DNA of 53,173 bases from the NCBI GenBank assembly GCA_029834535.1, contig JAQMWT010000112.1, positions 1 through 53,173 of the forward strand, given 5' to 3'. Positions 18,424 through 30,566 of this stretch are shown piece by piece (position 1 is the first letter of the stretch; each line of letters begins with the position of its first letter). The stretch is from Chrysophaeum taylorii. Its lineage: Eukaryota > Sar > Pelagophyceae > Pelagomonadales > Pelagomonadaceae. The translations under genes and the position numbers were made by a program. The notes beneath the pieces are model-generated. The model was not told where the DNA came from, did no database searches, and was given only the letters and a program-made list of their open reading frames with translations.

Positions 18424-21055
18424 ATGGCAGAACACGCAGCACGAGCCGCACCCAAGGCGATCACAGGTGCGGATATATTGAAGCTCGAAGCTCCTGTAGT
18501 TGAGTTTCTTTACGATGGAAATCGATTTCAGCTTCAGACTCGCAGCGTATCCTTGCAAATCAAGCATATTAAGCAATTGTTACGGTCCAGTCATGCCGAT
18601 GCCTTCCTCGAGTACGACTCGTACGAAGCATATACTCGGTCATGCAAGGACTACGAGATCCTCCGGAATCAAATTCTCGATCGCGTTTTCCTGGAATGGA
18701 AGACCGATAGGGCTGCTGATCTCCGTTTAGCTGTTGATGAATTGCCCCCTGAGTATCAGGAATGGCATTTCACAAAGAAGCTTTCCCCAACTTACTTGAT
18801 GCAGAAGTAGCTCAGCTAGCTACTGTCTGTTACGACTATGAAGTCAAGGCATTACGCCCTGAAATCAATGTTTCGTTTCTTAGAAGAGGAACGAATCTTA
18901 AATCGCGCGCACCCGAAGGCATTAGCTTTCGACACCCGTGTTCGTGCCCCTGTTACTATGTTTTCGTTAACTGCTGCGGACTGGCACACTTATCAGAACA
19001 CGTATGCTACATTCTTGCATACTTACTTCAATCTTGAAAGTGTTGGAAAACCAGCACTTGCGGCCTGGCCCGCCATCAATGAAGTATATAACAAAAGTTA
19101 TTTGCCCAACAAGGCTCGAGCCATTATGCTCATCGCCTTTAGTCACTACGAGTCTGTTGCGACTACTGATGTGTCCTACTTGAAACAGCAATCTAACTCT
19201 GTTGTTTATAATCCTAACTGGTATGTCCATGTATTTATCGAAGCTGTCCTAGCATTTAGGCAAATCTCATACCAACTTAACCAGGAAGAGACTGACCTTC
19301 AATTCGACTTTGGCACTCTTTGTATAAAAATCTATGAAGAGATACATCGGCATTATGCCGATAATACCAGCAACAATCGTTACGATCGTGGTTGGGTAGA
19401 TTGATGTTATATGTATGAAACCCGATCTTCATCTCGGCCTGTGCCAGAAGCTGAACGATTGTGTCACCCTACCAACCCTAGCTACATTTTAGAATACGCA
19501 TGAGACCTATACAATGTAGTATCAAATGGGTCGAACAAAAGACGCTTAGAACGCCCTGTTTCTTGGCAACCCTATGTCGAAGGTTTATCATCTCAACCAA
19601 AGCCAAAGTTACTACTTGTAAAAATTCTGGACCCAGCAGACAAAAAGTCTGACTCAAACTGCTAACACACTCGCCTTCATCACTTCGTCCCAACCTGGTA
19701 CATCTTCCTCGTTTAATGCTAGACGCTTGCGTAACTCTAACGATGCTCGCCAGCCTTTCTCTCGCAGCGACCTATCCTACTATCGTTCTGGTGATTCTTA
19801 TGTCACCAAGAAAACTGCTGGACAGTCCCATGACCGTCCAATTTACCTTCGCACTTTCGACAGGTCCTCTCGATCTAACATGAAATTATTAGACCGAACG
19901 AAGCACACCTTAAACACCCTGCGAGAACAGTGTAGTGAACTTACGAAGCATGTGACAGATAATGATACCACGGCTCAGCTACAACAGATTATCAACAAGT
20001 TATTTGAGACTCTATTACAATCAGCTGACATTCTGTCAACGACATCTACTGAGGACGACAGTAGTTTACTTCGTCTAAACGAACAGCTCATGTTTGCAGA
20101 AGACATCATTTATGATGTAGACGTTCATCTATCCTCGACCGAAAAGTCGTTAAACTACGTGGAGCCACAACACCATACGGCTGTTACTGCTCCCACCCCA
20201 AAAGCAACTCCTCCTGCTACAAACACACAGGGTAATCCTTCCAATACCGTGCCTAACCTCTTTACCGCTTCCGCCATCTCGGCTTTACCACCAGCATTAT
20301 TGTCCTCGCTATCTTCACAGGTCCAATCTGCCCTCAACATACCATCACAAGCCGAAACCAAACGGGATCATACTTCGCTATCGTCATTTGATGAAAAGCA
20401 CGGCATGGCTGATGAGGCTGACGAACCATCACCACCTGTTCAACCGATTATTATTCCAACGAATCTGTTATTGCTGGAGAACTTCTTCACAGCCAGCCTC
20501 TCCACTACTTGCCCACATTCGGAAAACGCCTTCCTCACCAGCTACATGAAGGTAAACAGTGTCCCTCCACATTGCTCTTTTCTATATTATGACTCTTGTG
20601 CTACCATCTCATTGATGTCCGCTTATGATTTTGCAATACCCAATCATATAATTCCACTGGACTCCAAATACGCGCCGATTGTTATTCAGACGGCTACAGG
20701 ACAACAACGTGCATCACACATAATGTTGACACGCAACATTGCTGTTCCCCTACAAGATCATCCACAAGTTGGCTATGTTAAGATCGACTTCGCTTTATGT
20801 CTTCAGCCAGTGCATGACCGACATCTCGCTATCCTGAGCATGCTCGAGTGGAACCAGACGAACCTGACCACTGTGTTCAATGATCGAGCTGAGCCAAAGC
20901 TCAGCGCTGTCACGAGCCGCATAGACAAAGATGTACGTATACCCATACACTATGTAGCAGCTAATTTACCTGCTCTCCCTTGTCTCACTTACAACATCGC
21001 TCGCGACAAGCAACTCGAACTTCGTTCCCTCGCATTTCCTCAAGCGATACCATGA
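18424..21055 (+). pseudogene. copia-1 copy B gag-protease
   Basis: Start at ATG 18424 (MAEHAARAAPKAITGAD). It aligns along its length with the minus-strand copy at 81-2895. The second half (19727-21055) carries the protease-like YYDSCATISLMS and a long aspartyl-protease-like fold region with VGYVKIDFALCL. Damage includes frame slips near 18775 and 18880, a TGG to TGA change at 19402-19404 and a TTA to TGA change near 19500. Copy A has its own, different frame slip at about 2530, so the intact ancestral frame can be inferred to span both. The D-S-C-A variant is present in both copies. Confidence 0.75.
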
Positions 21056-21599
21056 AAACAGGGATCTACTGGCATACGCCACTACCTACTCCATGAGTTT
21101 TACCAGATCGCCCGTGGATTCGCCCTTATCAATCAATCTTCGGAAACAGAACAAGTTTGTTCAGCAAAATACGCAGCCATTAACTTGACTACTTTCACGC
21201 CCAGTGTTTCTCTCACAAGAGTCCAATATCCGCAGACCCTCTGTCATGTTACTTTGTTCTGGTTTGTCAACTCCGGCGTTCCTGTCTCAAGCCACTAATG
21301 ACTTAATTAAATATCAATGTAAAGTTGTTGTTGAGTCTGATGATACGCTTGTTCGTATGTCACGCCACCGTTTTCCTACAGTATTATTATTTGTATCTCT
21401 CCCCGCCTTTAGTAACCATCTTCACCTAATCTCACCAGAGGAAAGGCGCACATTCTATTTATAATTGAGATCACTCCTCCCTGCACAAACAAGAATTTAC
21501 TAAAACAGCATAAGACAGAAGACTTACACAGCCTGCTGGACGATTCTCTTTTCGACAGCATGTTGTCTGTTCCATACTACACTTGATTACTGTGTCGAT
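21056..21599 (+). other. copia-1 gag-pol spacer, copy B
   Basis: This is the remainder of the gag C-terminus in a shifted frame (copy A continues about 55 residues to its stop at 81), then about 400 bp with no shared ORF. Compared with copy C, roughly 85 bp are missing near 21580. Confidence 0.55.
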
Positions 21600-22910
21600 G
21601 TTGTTGATAGGTTCCCGACCTACCTCTGTGGCGACTACCAATCTAGAGAAAGATGGATATGCATCGCACGCAGATATTCTACTGGACCAATTAAATTATT
21701 GTCGTGCCCTATCCTCCATCCACGCCCCTTCCTAAAGATCGTGGATGATCTACAAGCTATTCCCAAACGAATTTGGCTACCTAAACACGTATCCAAAGAC
21801 TGGATCCGGTGTTCCCCGATCCTCCATATTCCCGTTCCTAAAACGTTTGCACCTTACTCGTACGGTTCTGCCAGCTTACATGGCTGACTTGAACCTTAAT
21901 ATGTCTGCCTTCGCCTTCACTCACGCAACAGGCTATGTTACTGCTTCGTGCCGCGCCGCCTTCACTCACAACAGGCTCACGAGCAGCGTACTCACTCTGT
22001 TCAATCCGAGCGTACTTATCATCAGTTGTGCTTTAAACGCTCCTCTATGGAGCCGCTACCCAATGCAATGTACCCTATACACGCTTTTTTTTTTACAATC
22101 CTCTATAACTTGTTTGCCAGCTTTCACATTAACTCGCCCACTCCTGTGTCCTATTACATAACCGTTTTCGAAACTAACCAACCGTCACACAGGTTATTAC
22201 TTACAACCTCATCAACATCACACAACTACTTCTTAACTGGTGGCCACCATTCCGACGGCAACCTCACCATAGAGAACGCCACCATCAAATATCGACTTCC
22301 ATCGACGCTTTGGAAGCACGTATACGTTCACTGCTTCCGACATCCCCGCGACCGGGACAGGTCCATATATTTGGCCGTTTATGGGTTACTTGTGGATAGT
22401 CCAAGCCCTTCCCCAAGTTGGCTCTGCTGCCACCATGGCACCGCCATACAAAAGCTTTTGTCCAGATGCTCTTTGTGATGCCTGGCTGCGTTACCTACAA
22501 GGCCACCGACAGCTCTTTCGATTACAAGGATTCTCATTTTGCTCTGGAAGATCACCATGCCTATCTCATCGTCGCTACGCGTGGTACCTTCGTGGAAGTG
22601 ACCGCAAACTGGCTCTAAAATCACCCATGCTTGCTCCATTGCCCACCGTCCGGCGGTATGCCAATATTATTTTACTCGACCTCGCAACGGAAATTACGCT
22701 ACCCCACTCGACCGAGTTGATCTGTGCTAACAACCACGCCAAACAACAGGCAAATCTTTCCTCTTGTTCACGCCATGACCTTTGTTGTGATACATGCTCA
22801 GCTGCCGTTTGCCTGCTGGCGCCGCCGTACAATTCTGTACAAGCAATTCATCTGCTCTCGTTGCCGGATACAAACCTCATGTTGGACCCTACCTTCCAAC
22901 ATACTGCTGC
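21600..22910 (+). pseudogene. copia-1 pol N-terminal extension, copy B
   Basis: Starts near ATG 21600 (MLLIGSRPTSVATTNLEKDG) and aligns with 51600-53112 minus of copy C. It is split into many frames by single-base indels. The segment gives no match I recognise. It lies between gag-protease and the integrase zinc region, where ordinary copia elements have little sequence. Confidence 0.55.
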
Positions 22911-23260
22911 TAACTAACTAACTAATCCGCACCCTCCCGAGCATGGTTTCAGCGACTGACAGGCTTCTCAGTCCGGAATCACGGGCCTGTAGACGAGGAG
23001 CGCCGGTTGCCGGTTGGCGGAGAGTGACCATCGCCTTGTCGCAATGCGACGAGGAGACCGCGATGTGATTGACAACCAACTCGCCGATAACCTTCCGTCT
23101 TCGCCCCGGCACACCTCCTGTCCCACTGCGAACGTTCTGGCTGCTAACCGCCTGCCTGAGGCGAATAGGTGCTAACCTACGCCGGAGGGCGAGCCTTCGC
23201 AAGGCTCGTGATCATGAGGCACCGTCCTCCATCGCAACCCCGCAGTCGGCGATCCACATC
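22911..23260 (-). mobile_element. SINE inserted in copia-1 pol
   Basis: 350 bp flanked by GCTGC (22906-22910 and 23261-23265). Copy C has the empty site (CATACTGCTGC followed by the pol sequence, near 51715). The tail reads TAACTAACTAACTAA on plus. This copy is more diverged than the other two. Confidence 0.85.
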
Positions 23261-26200
23261 GCTGCAGTGACGCAAACCTATGTATCCAATTTCATGATCG
23301 CCAACGCTTCCACCACGTGCAGCACAGATGCCTGTCTTTGCAATGCTTTTACGATGCCCATTTCCAGCAACTGCTTGACCGAAATGTCAGTTAAACCATA
23401 TACTTCGTCCTACGAATACTCGTTACTCGTGATGATGAGGATGCACTCAAGTGACCCTGCTGCGCACCAGGATGACGACGCACCGCCTTCCTGCCTTAGA
23501 CACCGAACTCAAGTTCGATGTTCGGTGCAAACGGCATATTCCTGCTCATCTCACCTCGTAAGTCCTCGCACACGGATCCACTGAATATCTCAATGCCAAA
23601 GAACGTGCCAACGTTTACCGGTGCATCACTGCCCCGACAACGTCGCTGCCAAGGCCCCCAACGCGCTTGTTCGCCCTGTCTCTGCTTTGACATACCATAT
23701 CGCGACTTATGCACCGACTGCATCGCACACAACAAGCGCCACCCGCACGCTAATGCGACCAAGCCTTCTTGAGCAAACTCACAAGGCCGGCGAAGTCTGG
23801 CGTGCGACGGCGGCTATGTGACCATCCCATCCGAATGGGAGGCTTCACACATATCATCGTCTTCAAGGAACTCATTTCGAAATTTCTCTTGGTGTACTTT
23901 ACACGCACCACCAACGCCACGGAGTTCACTCAAGCTCTGGATTTTGTGTATGACTTGTCGTACACAACTCAACGTGCACATGCGCACCTCTACTCCGATG
24001 ATCTTTGCCTACTTTAGCCAGCACATTACCCCGTACCGCGTCGATAAGGGCATTCAACTCATCGCCTTCCCGCCGTACATGCACCACTTTAACTTTGAAG
24101 TTGAGTCTGCCATCGGTTTCATCGCCCCGCCTCCTCAACTCGCCTTCGTTCTCCTTAATGCTCACTATCGTGGCGCCAAGATCGTGGAACCCGCCATCAT
24201 GTTCCCGTGGGCGGTGATACACACCGTTCAAAGCTACAACCTTCTCCTGAACGCCACGCTCGAGCGCATTCATCATGCTATCCTGAGTCCGCCAGCTACT
24301 ATACAACCAACTCAACACTCCCCAACATGATATGCTCAAGAGTTTTGGCGCTGAATGTTACCTTCTATTGGAGCCCCATGAACACCAGTGGGAACCGTGC
24401 CGCCGCAAATATTATATCTGTTGCGCCAACGCGCAAACCCGCTTGTCCCTCGCGTCGACCATCTCGCTGACGTCGTCTCAACCCTGAAAACGGACAAATT
24501 CGTGTTTCGTCCGCTGCATCCTTCACATGTTTCAGCATCCTACCCTGATCCTGAACTTGCTCCTCCGCCTCACGCTCCTCCCGCGCCTTTCTCGCTCACA
24601 CCCCACACCGCTATCCAAGACCATGTCATTCAGAGGGGGACACGGACTCATCCTCAGAGGGGGCACTCCCACCTCCTTCAGCTCCTTCTTCGTCCCCTGC
24701 TCCTGCCTCTTCTCCCTCTTCTAACACTCCTGCCGACGATTCTGGCTCTATGTCACCGCCGCCCTTGCTTCCTTCTTACAGACACCTTTGCACAAGATGA
24801 CCTCATTCTTGTCCCAGGTTCCAAACAGCCCAACACCCGCAAGGCCACTTCTATGAAAACTATCCGAGCCCGGTCAAGCGTCTACTATTGGTGCTTACAA
24901 AGCCGCTGGTGGCAACTCGCCGATTTCCGCTGGGATCTTCGCCACCACTTTCTTACGTTCAAGTCTCCGCCCTCTCCGCCCTTCATCTCAGTGGTGGTAT
25001 CCTGGTCTGCTATCTGCTCAGAGGGGGACATGCGCGTTGTCGCCTGTCTTCTCCCGTTGCGCGCACTTACTATTTGCCCGCTACCCGCACGTCGATGGTT
25101 ACTTCGCCCACGCCAAGTGCGCATCCAGCATCCCAGCTGCAACCTTAATAACTGTTGATGGTTCACCTGCGTGCCCATTCCTCAGCCCTTTTGCGTTCAC
25201 TGAACACGCTGCTGCCTTCGGCACTTCTTCCTTCAATATGCACTTACGTACCTGGCGCCGACCAGCTTTATTGATCACAACTCCTCCGAGTTTGGCGCTA
25301 CTTGCATCTCTGGCCGACTTGGAGGAATACCTTCTGGTCTCTACAGAGTTTATCACCCAGGTCTTACACACCGACCCTACTATCCATATTCAACTGGAAT
25401 CTGCTCCTACTCCTGCCGACGCTGTTTCCGCTTATCCCGAAGTTGCGCACACTGCCTCGACCGCAACGTCGCTAAACTATAATTCACCAGCCATTGGTCC
25501 TGACGAATATAAGGTCCAAGAAGCGGACGTTTCATTGACGAATATAAACTTAAGTGCCTCCACGGTTTGTCGCCTGAAAACAGGCACGCCTACCTCGCCA
25601 TCGCCAAGGAACTCCACGACATTATCCGCTTTGGCTGCTTCAAACTTCCCTACCCGACGGTGTCTCTGTCCTATTGACAGCAAGATGGTGCTGAAGATTA
25701 AAACAGACTCTGCAGGCAATACAGCAGCACAAGGCTCGCCTCGTACTACGTGGCTTCCGCATCTTGGCGCCGATCTTTGGTACCTTCAGCCCCATGGCCA
25801 CCATGACCGCAATCCGGGTACTACGCTATTGCAGCATACAAGCAATTGCCTGTCTACCATGCAGACGTCCCGAACGCCTTCGTTCAGTCTGACATCGATG
25901 CCAATGCGCATGTTCAGTTACCAGACGGCATCAAGCTTATCGACCCGATGACGCTAAGTACAAGGGCCGACGTCTACCGAAATGCTGAAGTCACTTTATG
26001 ACTTCGGCAATCACCATCTCTTTGGAACAAAGAGATAGACGGCTTCTTCCGTTGCCTACAAACGCCTGCATTCACTCTTGCTCTATATGCTCGAGTATCC
26101 GCACATGCTAAGTTCGTCGTATGCGTCTGTCTGTAGACGACATTGTTATTGTGTCCAATGACGACCCTCTTCGTACTGAGTCGCGGATGCCCTCCACAAA

Positions 26201-27286
26201 CGGTATGCTGTAGGCAGTTTTGAACCTGTCCACCCTCCTAGGCATGCTGTGTCGCCATCTGATTTGTCTCCATTTCTCTGGATGTGCAAGCTGTTGATGA
26301 ACTCTTCGCTGATCACCCAGTCTTAGCAACTGACCCTGCCAAATATCCTATGTCATCGTCCTTCAAATAAAGATGGCACTCCCAGCTCTGAAACAGAGTT
26401 GTACATCAATTCGCACTTTGCCACCCTCCTTGGCAAGCTGGTGTTCATGCAAGTTCTGCAGACCTGACTTCGCAAGCCTTGGGCAGATGTTCGTGGTATG
26501 CATGCACCCACGTATGTTCACGTCCAAATGCTAGAGCATTTGCCTGCTACCTCAAGGAAGCCGGTCCGCTCACTTCGCCTCTGGTTCCATCCTAAAGGTA
26601 ATGCCATTGAAGCTCACCTTCGCACTGTCTCCGCTAATCGAATTGATCTATCCACTGTGGTCGACTACCAACCGCGGATGTATCTACTGGACAGTTTGAC
26701 CCCTTAGTTGCCATGGTTGACGCTGACAATGCCCCTTCCTTAGCACAGGAAGATATGAAATCTACCACCGGGTTTGTCTTCTATCCACTGCCTTATTGGT
26801 TGGAAAAGCAACCAACCGATTGTCTCCTGCTCAACTCACGAAGCTGAGTTGATTGCCCTCAGTATTTGTGCTGATGCTGTTTGGCTACGCAAGCTGTTGT
26901 TGGAACTCTCCTTTGTCGTCAACCCCACCTTCTACGTCAATGCTAATGGTGAGAACACCGCTGACCCTGTCGACTTCTTCGATGACAATGACAACCCAAG
27001 CTGAAGATATGCGCTTCATCAGAAGCTCACCCCTCTTGTCTGACAATGCTGCCGCTGTTCACACCTCATAACCAGATGGTCCTCTCGATCCAAGGCACTG
27101 TCGACCATGGTTTAAAACCGTGAGTACATCTCGTACAGAAAATACGAGTCCATCATGTTCCCGGCAAGCTGAACGTGGCGGATGGTTTTACAAAGCCACT
27201 TGCTGCTGAGTTCTCCACTTTTCGTTCTCTCGGCTCGGTATGCATCATGTGCTTGACGACGCCTTACAGGATTGAAGATGCCTAAC
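23261..27286 (+). pseudogene. copia-1 pol: integrase, RT, RNase H, copy B
   Basis: Fragments in all three frames match copy C. They include the integrase zinc region (RDLCTDCIAHNKRHPH), the integrase core (HIIVFKELISKFLL, FNFEVESAIGFIAP), the RT start (KMVLKIKTDSAG) and the RNase H end (IVSCSTHEAELIALSICADAVWLRKLL). Dozens of one-base indels relative to copy C make it non-functional as written. Confidence 0.75.
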
Positions 27287-27428
27287 TCTAGTGACCGCAA
27301 CGTCGTTAAACTAGCCCTGGCTCACCCTTAAGTCGCCTGTAGCTGCGGCCATCTCACTAGTCGGTTGAAGGACGTCCTTCGCTCTCCACGGCCGAACCTT
27401 CCCCAGGTTGTCGCAAAAGCAACGAACC

Positions 27429-28737
27429 ATGACTCGCGCCACAACTCGCTACCGGCTGCTGCTGTTTGCACCGACACTGCCGCATATCTCACCAGTCGTT
27501 GACGACGTTCCATTTCTGCCTCGTATTGACTATGCTGCTTACGAGCTTGTCTCTCTCCTTACCTTACCGCTATCCATATCCATGCGCTCACCCATTAATA
27601 TACTTGGGAGCTGCTCCTGCTACAGCGCTTTGGGTTTGTTAAGTCACAGATGCCCCAAACGCGAACGTCTCATTTTGTCGCTTTCCTTTTTTTCTTCTTC
27701 GCTGCTCAATGATCGTGGACAACCGACTTTCCTAGTCTCGACCACGTTCCAAGGCACGCCCCGTGAACTCCCCACTGAAGTGCTGAGTCACCTCAACACG
27801 GACGACCATAAGAAGAATGGTCACATCCCCATTATCACAACACCATCAGTTCGCTTGTGACCGTGTTCGAACACGAGTCGCAAAGCCTGCGGCCGGCGTC
27901 ATGCCATCCATTCAGCATTTGACATTACTGTTGCTCGATCGCGTGTACGCACATCTTGACGACTACGCATCATCCTCTGATGATACAGAACCGTCATCAT
28001 TTGAGATGTAATGCCTGGCCACACTTATGCTCAGGCAGAACATAAGGCTTCTGAAATTTTTAACGTTGACTGAAACGCCGTTAAACCACTCACACTTCAC
28101 GTACCCACGCCGACGCTACTCTGGGATATCCTGCCATCGTTATTACGCCTTGCTTCGCTTGTTGATTTCGACGTCTTGTGCCAACAAGTCGACCAACTCC
28201 AGGCTGACTCTTGAATCTATATTACCGAGGCTGCCATTGCTTCAATCACCTCCCTGGAGAAACCGGCTCTTCCCTTCTACAGCCAACACTCACGTGTCGC
28301 TATCCGACACTGTGCAAGATCACGAGCTGTTGTCTCGCTTAACACTCACTGCTCATGACCAACATGTTGCAACCACTTCGGACGATCACCTCTTCATCTA
28401 CGGATAAAGCTGTTTCATGCTTCAGAGCATTCCGTCCGCTCTCATGTGAATCTGAAGACCTTCTATCTTCGTTCGCCAAGTCCAACCTTTTTTGAAAACC
28501 AACTGACACCTTTCACCGCATCTCTGTCGCCATCCATACTGAATGCTCTACTTGCACTCATCCTTCTCTTGGCACCACATCATTCAGCTATTGGTGTTCA
28601 CCACCTTATGCCAAGCTGACGATGATTGATAATCCTAACACACTGTCTGTTGTATCTGTGTTTCTAATGTTCTGTTCAAAAAGGGTCAAATCGACTCTCA
28701 GCTCCACCAAGTCCAAGTCCTAAGTCCTTCATCCTTC
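27429..28737 (+). pseudogene. copia-1 ORF3, copy B
   Basis: Starts at ATG 27429 (MTRATT, compared with MTATTATT in copy C) about 140 bp after pol. It carries PRELPTEVLSHLNTDDHKK like the other copies, then breaks into many frames. It is shorter than in copy C because of deletions around 27850-28030. Function unknown. Confidence 0.55.
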
Positions 28738-28843
28738 GCTCTGATGCTTCGTATGTGACTCTTAGACCATCAAGACTGTATTCCTCCTTTTTCTTCATCT
28801 TCATCTCTTCTCACTCTACAGTCGCACCTTGCGCTTAAAGACT

Positions 28844-28853
28844 CTCGAGGGGG
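28844..28853 (+). other. copia-1 polypurine tract
   Basis: CTCGAGGGGG immediately before the 3' LTR start TGCAGA. It is the same as the tracts at 3994-4003, 4166-4175 and 45469-45478 on minus. It should prime plus-strand DNA synthesis. Confidence 0.85.
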
Positions 28854-29144
28854 TGCAGAAATCTGCTGCTCTCACCTTATCCGTCCGTTGAGAATGGTCT
28901 TTCACCCTTCTTCTTCCTTCACAATCATCATAGTCCTCTGATTTTGCTTGCCATCATCCATGTCTGCGCGTCCTTATGTATGTAGCACTATACACTTTAC
29001 CTTCTGTGTAGTTCTAGATGCCGCCTGTCGTGTTCTGAGGATATAGGGAACGCGCCCTTTTCATTCCCCCAATTAAATACTTCAGACGTTCATGATGGAC
29101 GGGATGGTTTCCAGGTGATTACCACTGCTTGCAATGCTCTAGCA
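28854..29144 (+). repeat. copia-1 copy B 3' LTR
   Basis: About 291 bp, collinear with the 5' LTR but with many small deletions. It ends TGCTCTAGCA instead of TGCTCTGCA. The difference from the 5' LTR is mainly indels. Confidence 0.85.
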
Positions 29145-29149
29145 CAGTA

Positions 29150-29445
29150 TCCGCGTGCAGTGGGCCAAGGTCACTGAAGAACCGTCCTGTCTCACCGTGT
29201 GAGTTTGCAGGTTAGCGTTCAGGGCACGGCTGTCCTTCATCCTCAGCATTAATGACAGACTACACTCAGAACTACACCTAGCTTAAATGCGAATCTCACG
29301 TACTTACGGACGCGTCATACCGTTATTCAAAGTGTGGGAAGCAAATCATATACTATTTGATTTGGTGTAAAATGCATGAAAGGGTTACATCGATGTTCTC
29401 AACGGACGGAATAAGAGCAGGAGTCAGCCCGCAGATTTCTCTGCA
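29150..29445 (-). repeat. Diverged copia-1-like LTR, inverted
   Basis: It aligns, at roughly 70 percent by eye, with the minus-strand LTR at 3679-3993, from GCAGTGG and CCGTCCTGTCTCACC to CAGATTTCTCTGCA at 29445. It directly abuts the 3' LTR of copy B tail to tail. It is either an old solo LTR or the edge of a lost element. Confidence 0.65.
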
Positions 29446-29545
29446 AAGGCAAAGGAGGGTTCTGGTTGGAACATAAAAAATAGGGGAAAGTCGAGTTTAA
29501 CCTCACTACATACATTGATCACTGTCGCAACTGGGCCAAGTTTCT
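29446..29545. other. Unassigned spacer
   Basis: A short AT-richer stretch including GGGGAAAGTCGAGTTTAACC, weakly like the end of the G-rich module. Nothing else seen. Confidence 0.3.
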
Positions 29546-30165
29546 AAATCGCTAATCGACACATGTTTGTCTGTTTGTCTGTCTGTCCTCGATTTAGGTG
29601 CGATCAGGCAGGCGCGATAAGCGCTGACCGTAGGCGCTAGAGCCGACGTGATCCTCCGCCTACGGCGACCTCGTAAGACTATTTACGACCCGCGGCGGCT
29701 CTTCAGCGCGCCATTTCACGCCCTGTCGAAACGATGTTGTCGATGCTGACGAAACGCGCGCATGATCGCGCCTTTTTTCCCAGACCGCGTCGGGCCCTGC
29801 GTTAAGACCAGGTTTGGTCGGAAGATCACGCATCGTTTACAGTTTGCAGCTTTTCTACCCTGACAACCAACGGCATGTTGGCTGGAAAGCGCGAGCTTAA
29901 GGTCTTCGCAATCTCGACCCGTCGCACGTCACGAACGGTATCAAGACACATGACGATCGTGTCGTGTCACCGAGCTCCTCCACCTGTATCCCTTAAGGCC
30001 CGCCGACGCCAAACGATCACCAAGAGCCAGGGCCAGACGCCCCGCGAGGTCGGCGTCCTCTCGCCCAAGCCCGTCTTCTGTCACGTCCAGCTCTACGTGG
30101 CTCTCTGTCGATCGGCAACCCCGGGGATATGCTCTTCTGAGTCGACGACTCCACCCTATACATTA
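29546..30165 (+). pseudogene. PIF1/Helitron-type helicase C-terminus remnant
   Basis: It matches 39702-40350 in the opposite orientation. The best coding stretch reads [20 protein letters not shown], then [17 protein letters not shown], the last helicase motif region of PIF1-like helicases encoded by Helitrons (family form: [25 protein letters not shown]). Upstream bases match the TPRNDVV region of the other copy but are frameshifted. No Rep endonuclease domain is seen nearby. It starts with a (GTCT)n-like run, TGTTTGTCTGTTTGTCTGTC. Confidence 0.65.
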
Positions 30166-30566
30166 TACCGGAAATCTACATTTTCGTTTGCACACCTTTG
30201 TAGCTTTGGCTACAAGTGAACTTCAAGCGAACTTCCACATCTTTTACGTCATCTTCGATGCGGCCCTCCCCCTTCGGCACGGAGACCGTTGGGCCGCCAA
30301 TATCCCTATGTTTAGTCTCTCAACGTATAAGTTTGGTCAATCCAGATCTGGATTGATCAAACTTAAGTGATCACAAGTGCAGGCCAGTAAGTTCACCTAG
30401 TCCCACCAGTAAGTTCAACCCCAGTAAGTTCACCTGGTCCCAGTAAGTTCACTTACAGTGCGCGTGTAGACGCCGGGAGGGGGCTTATCGGTATTGCGCA
30501 GCACGTGTGGGGTAGGGTTCGCCGACAAAACAGGGGCCGCCGTGATCAGGCTTTCAGCGGTTCTGC
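30166..30566. repeat. Palindrome and 19-bp iterons
   Basis: 30328-30365 is a 38-base palindrome with one mismatch, centred on AGATCT and with TGATCAAACTT arms. 30380-30460 holds about four copies of (C)CAGTAAGTTCACCTGGTCC, then CAGTGCGCGTGTAGACGCC...GGGGCTTATCGGTATTGCGCA. The iteron block and its following sequence recur at 39137-39760, where the solo LTR splits them. No gene seen. Confidence 0.7.

Larger units (their letters stand above)
17587..29144 (+). mobile_element. copia-1 copy B, near full length (11.6 kb)
   Basis: The element runs LTR, half-tRNA primer site, leader, gag-protease, long pol, ORF3, polypurine tract, LTR. Copia-type order (integrase before RT) is seen in the pol of copy C, which aligns throughout. 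It is about twice the usual copia length even without its 350-bp SINE. The flanks (CACAT left, CAGTA right) do not give a clean target duplication. From about 21050 rightwards single-base indels are dense. Confidence 0.85.
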
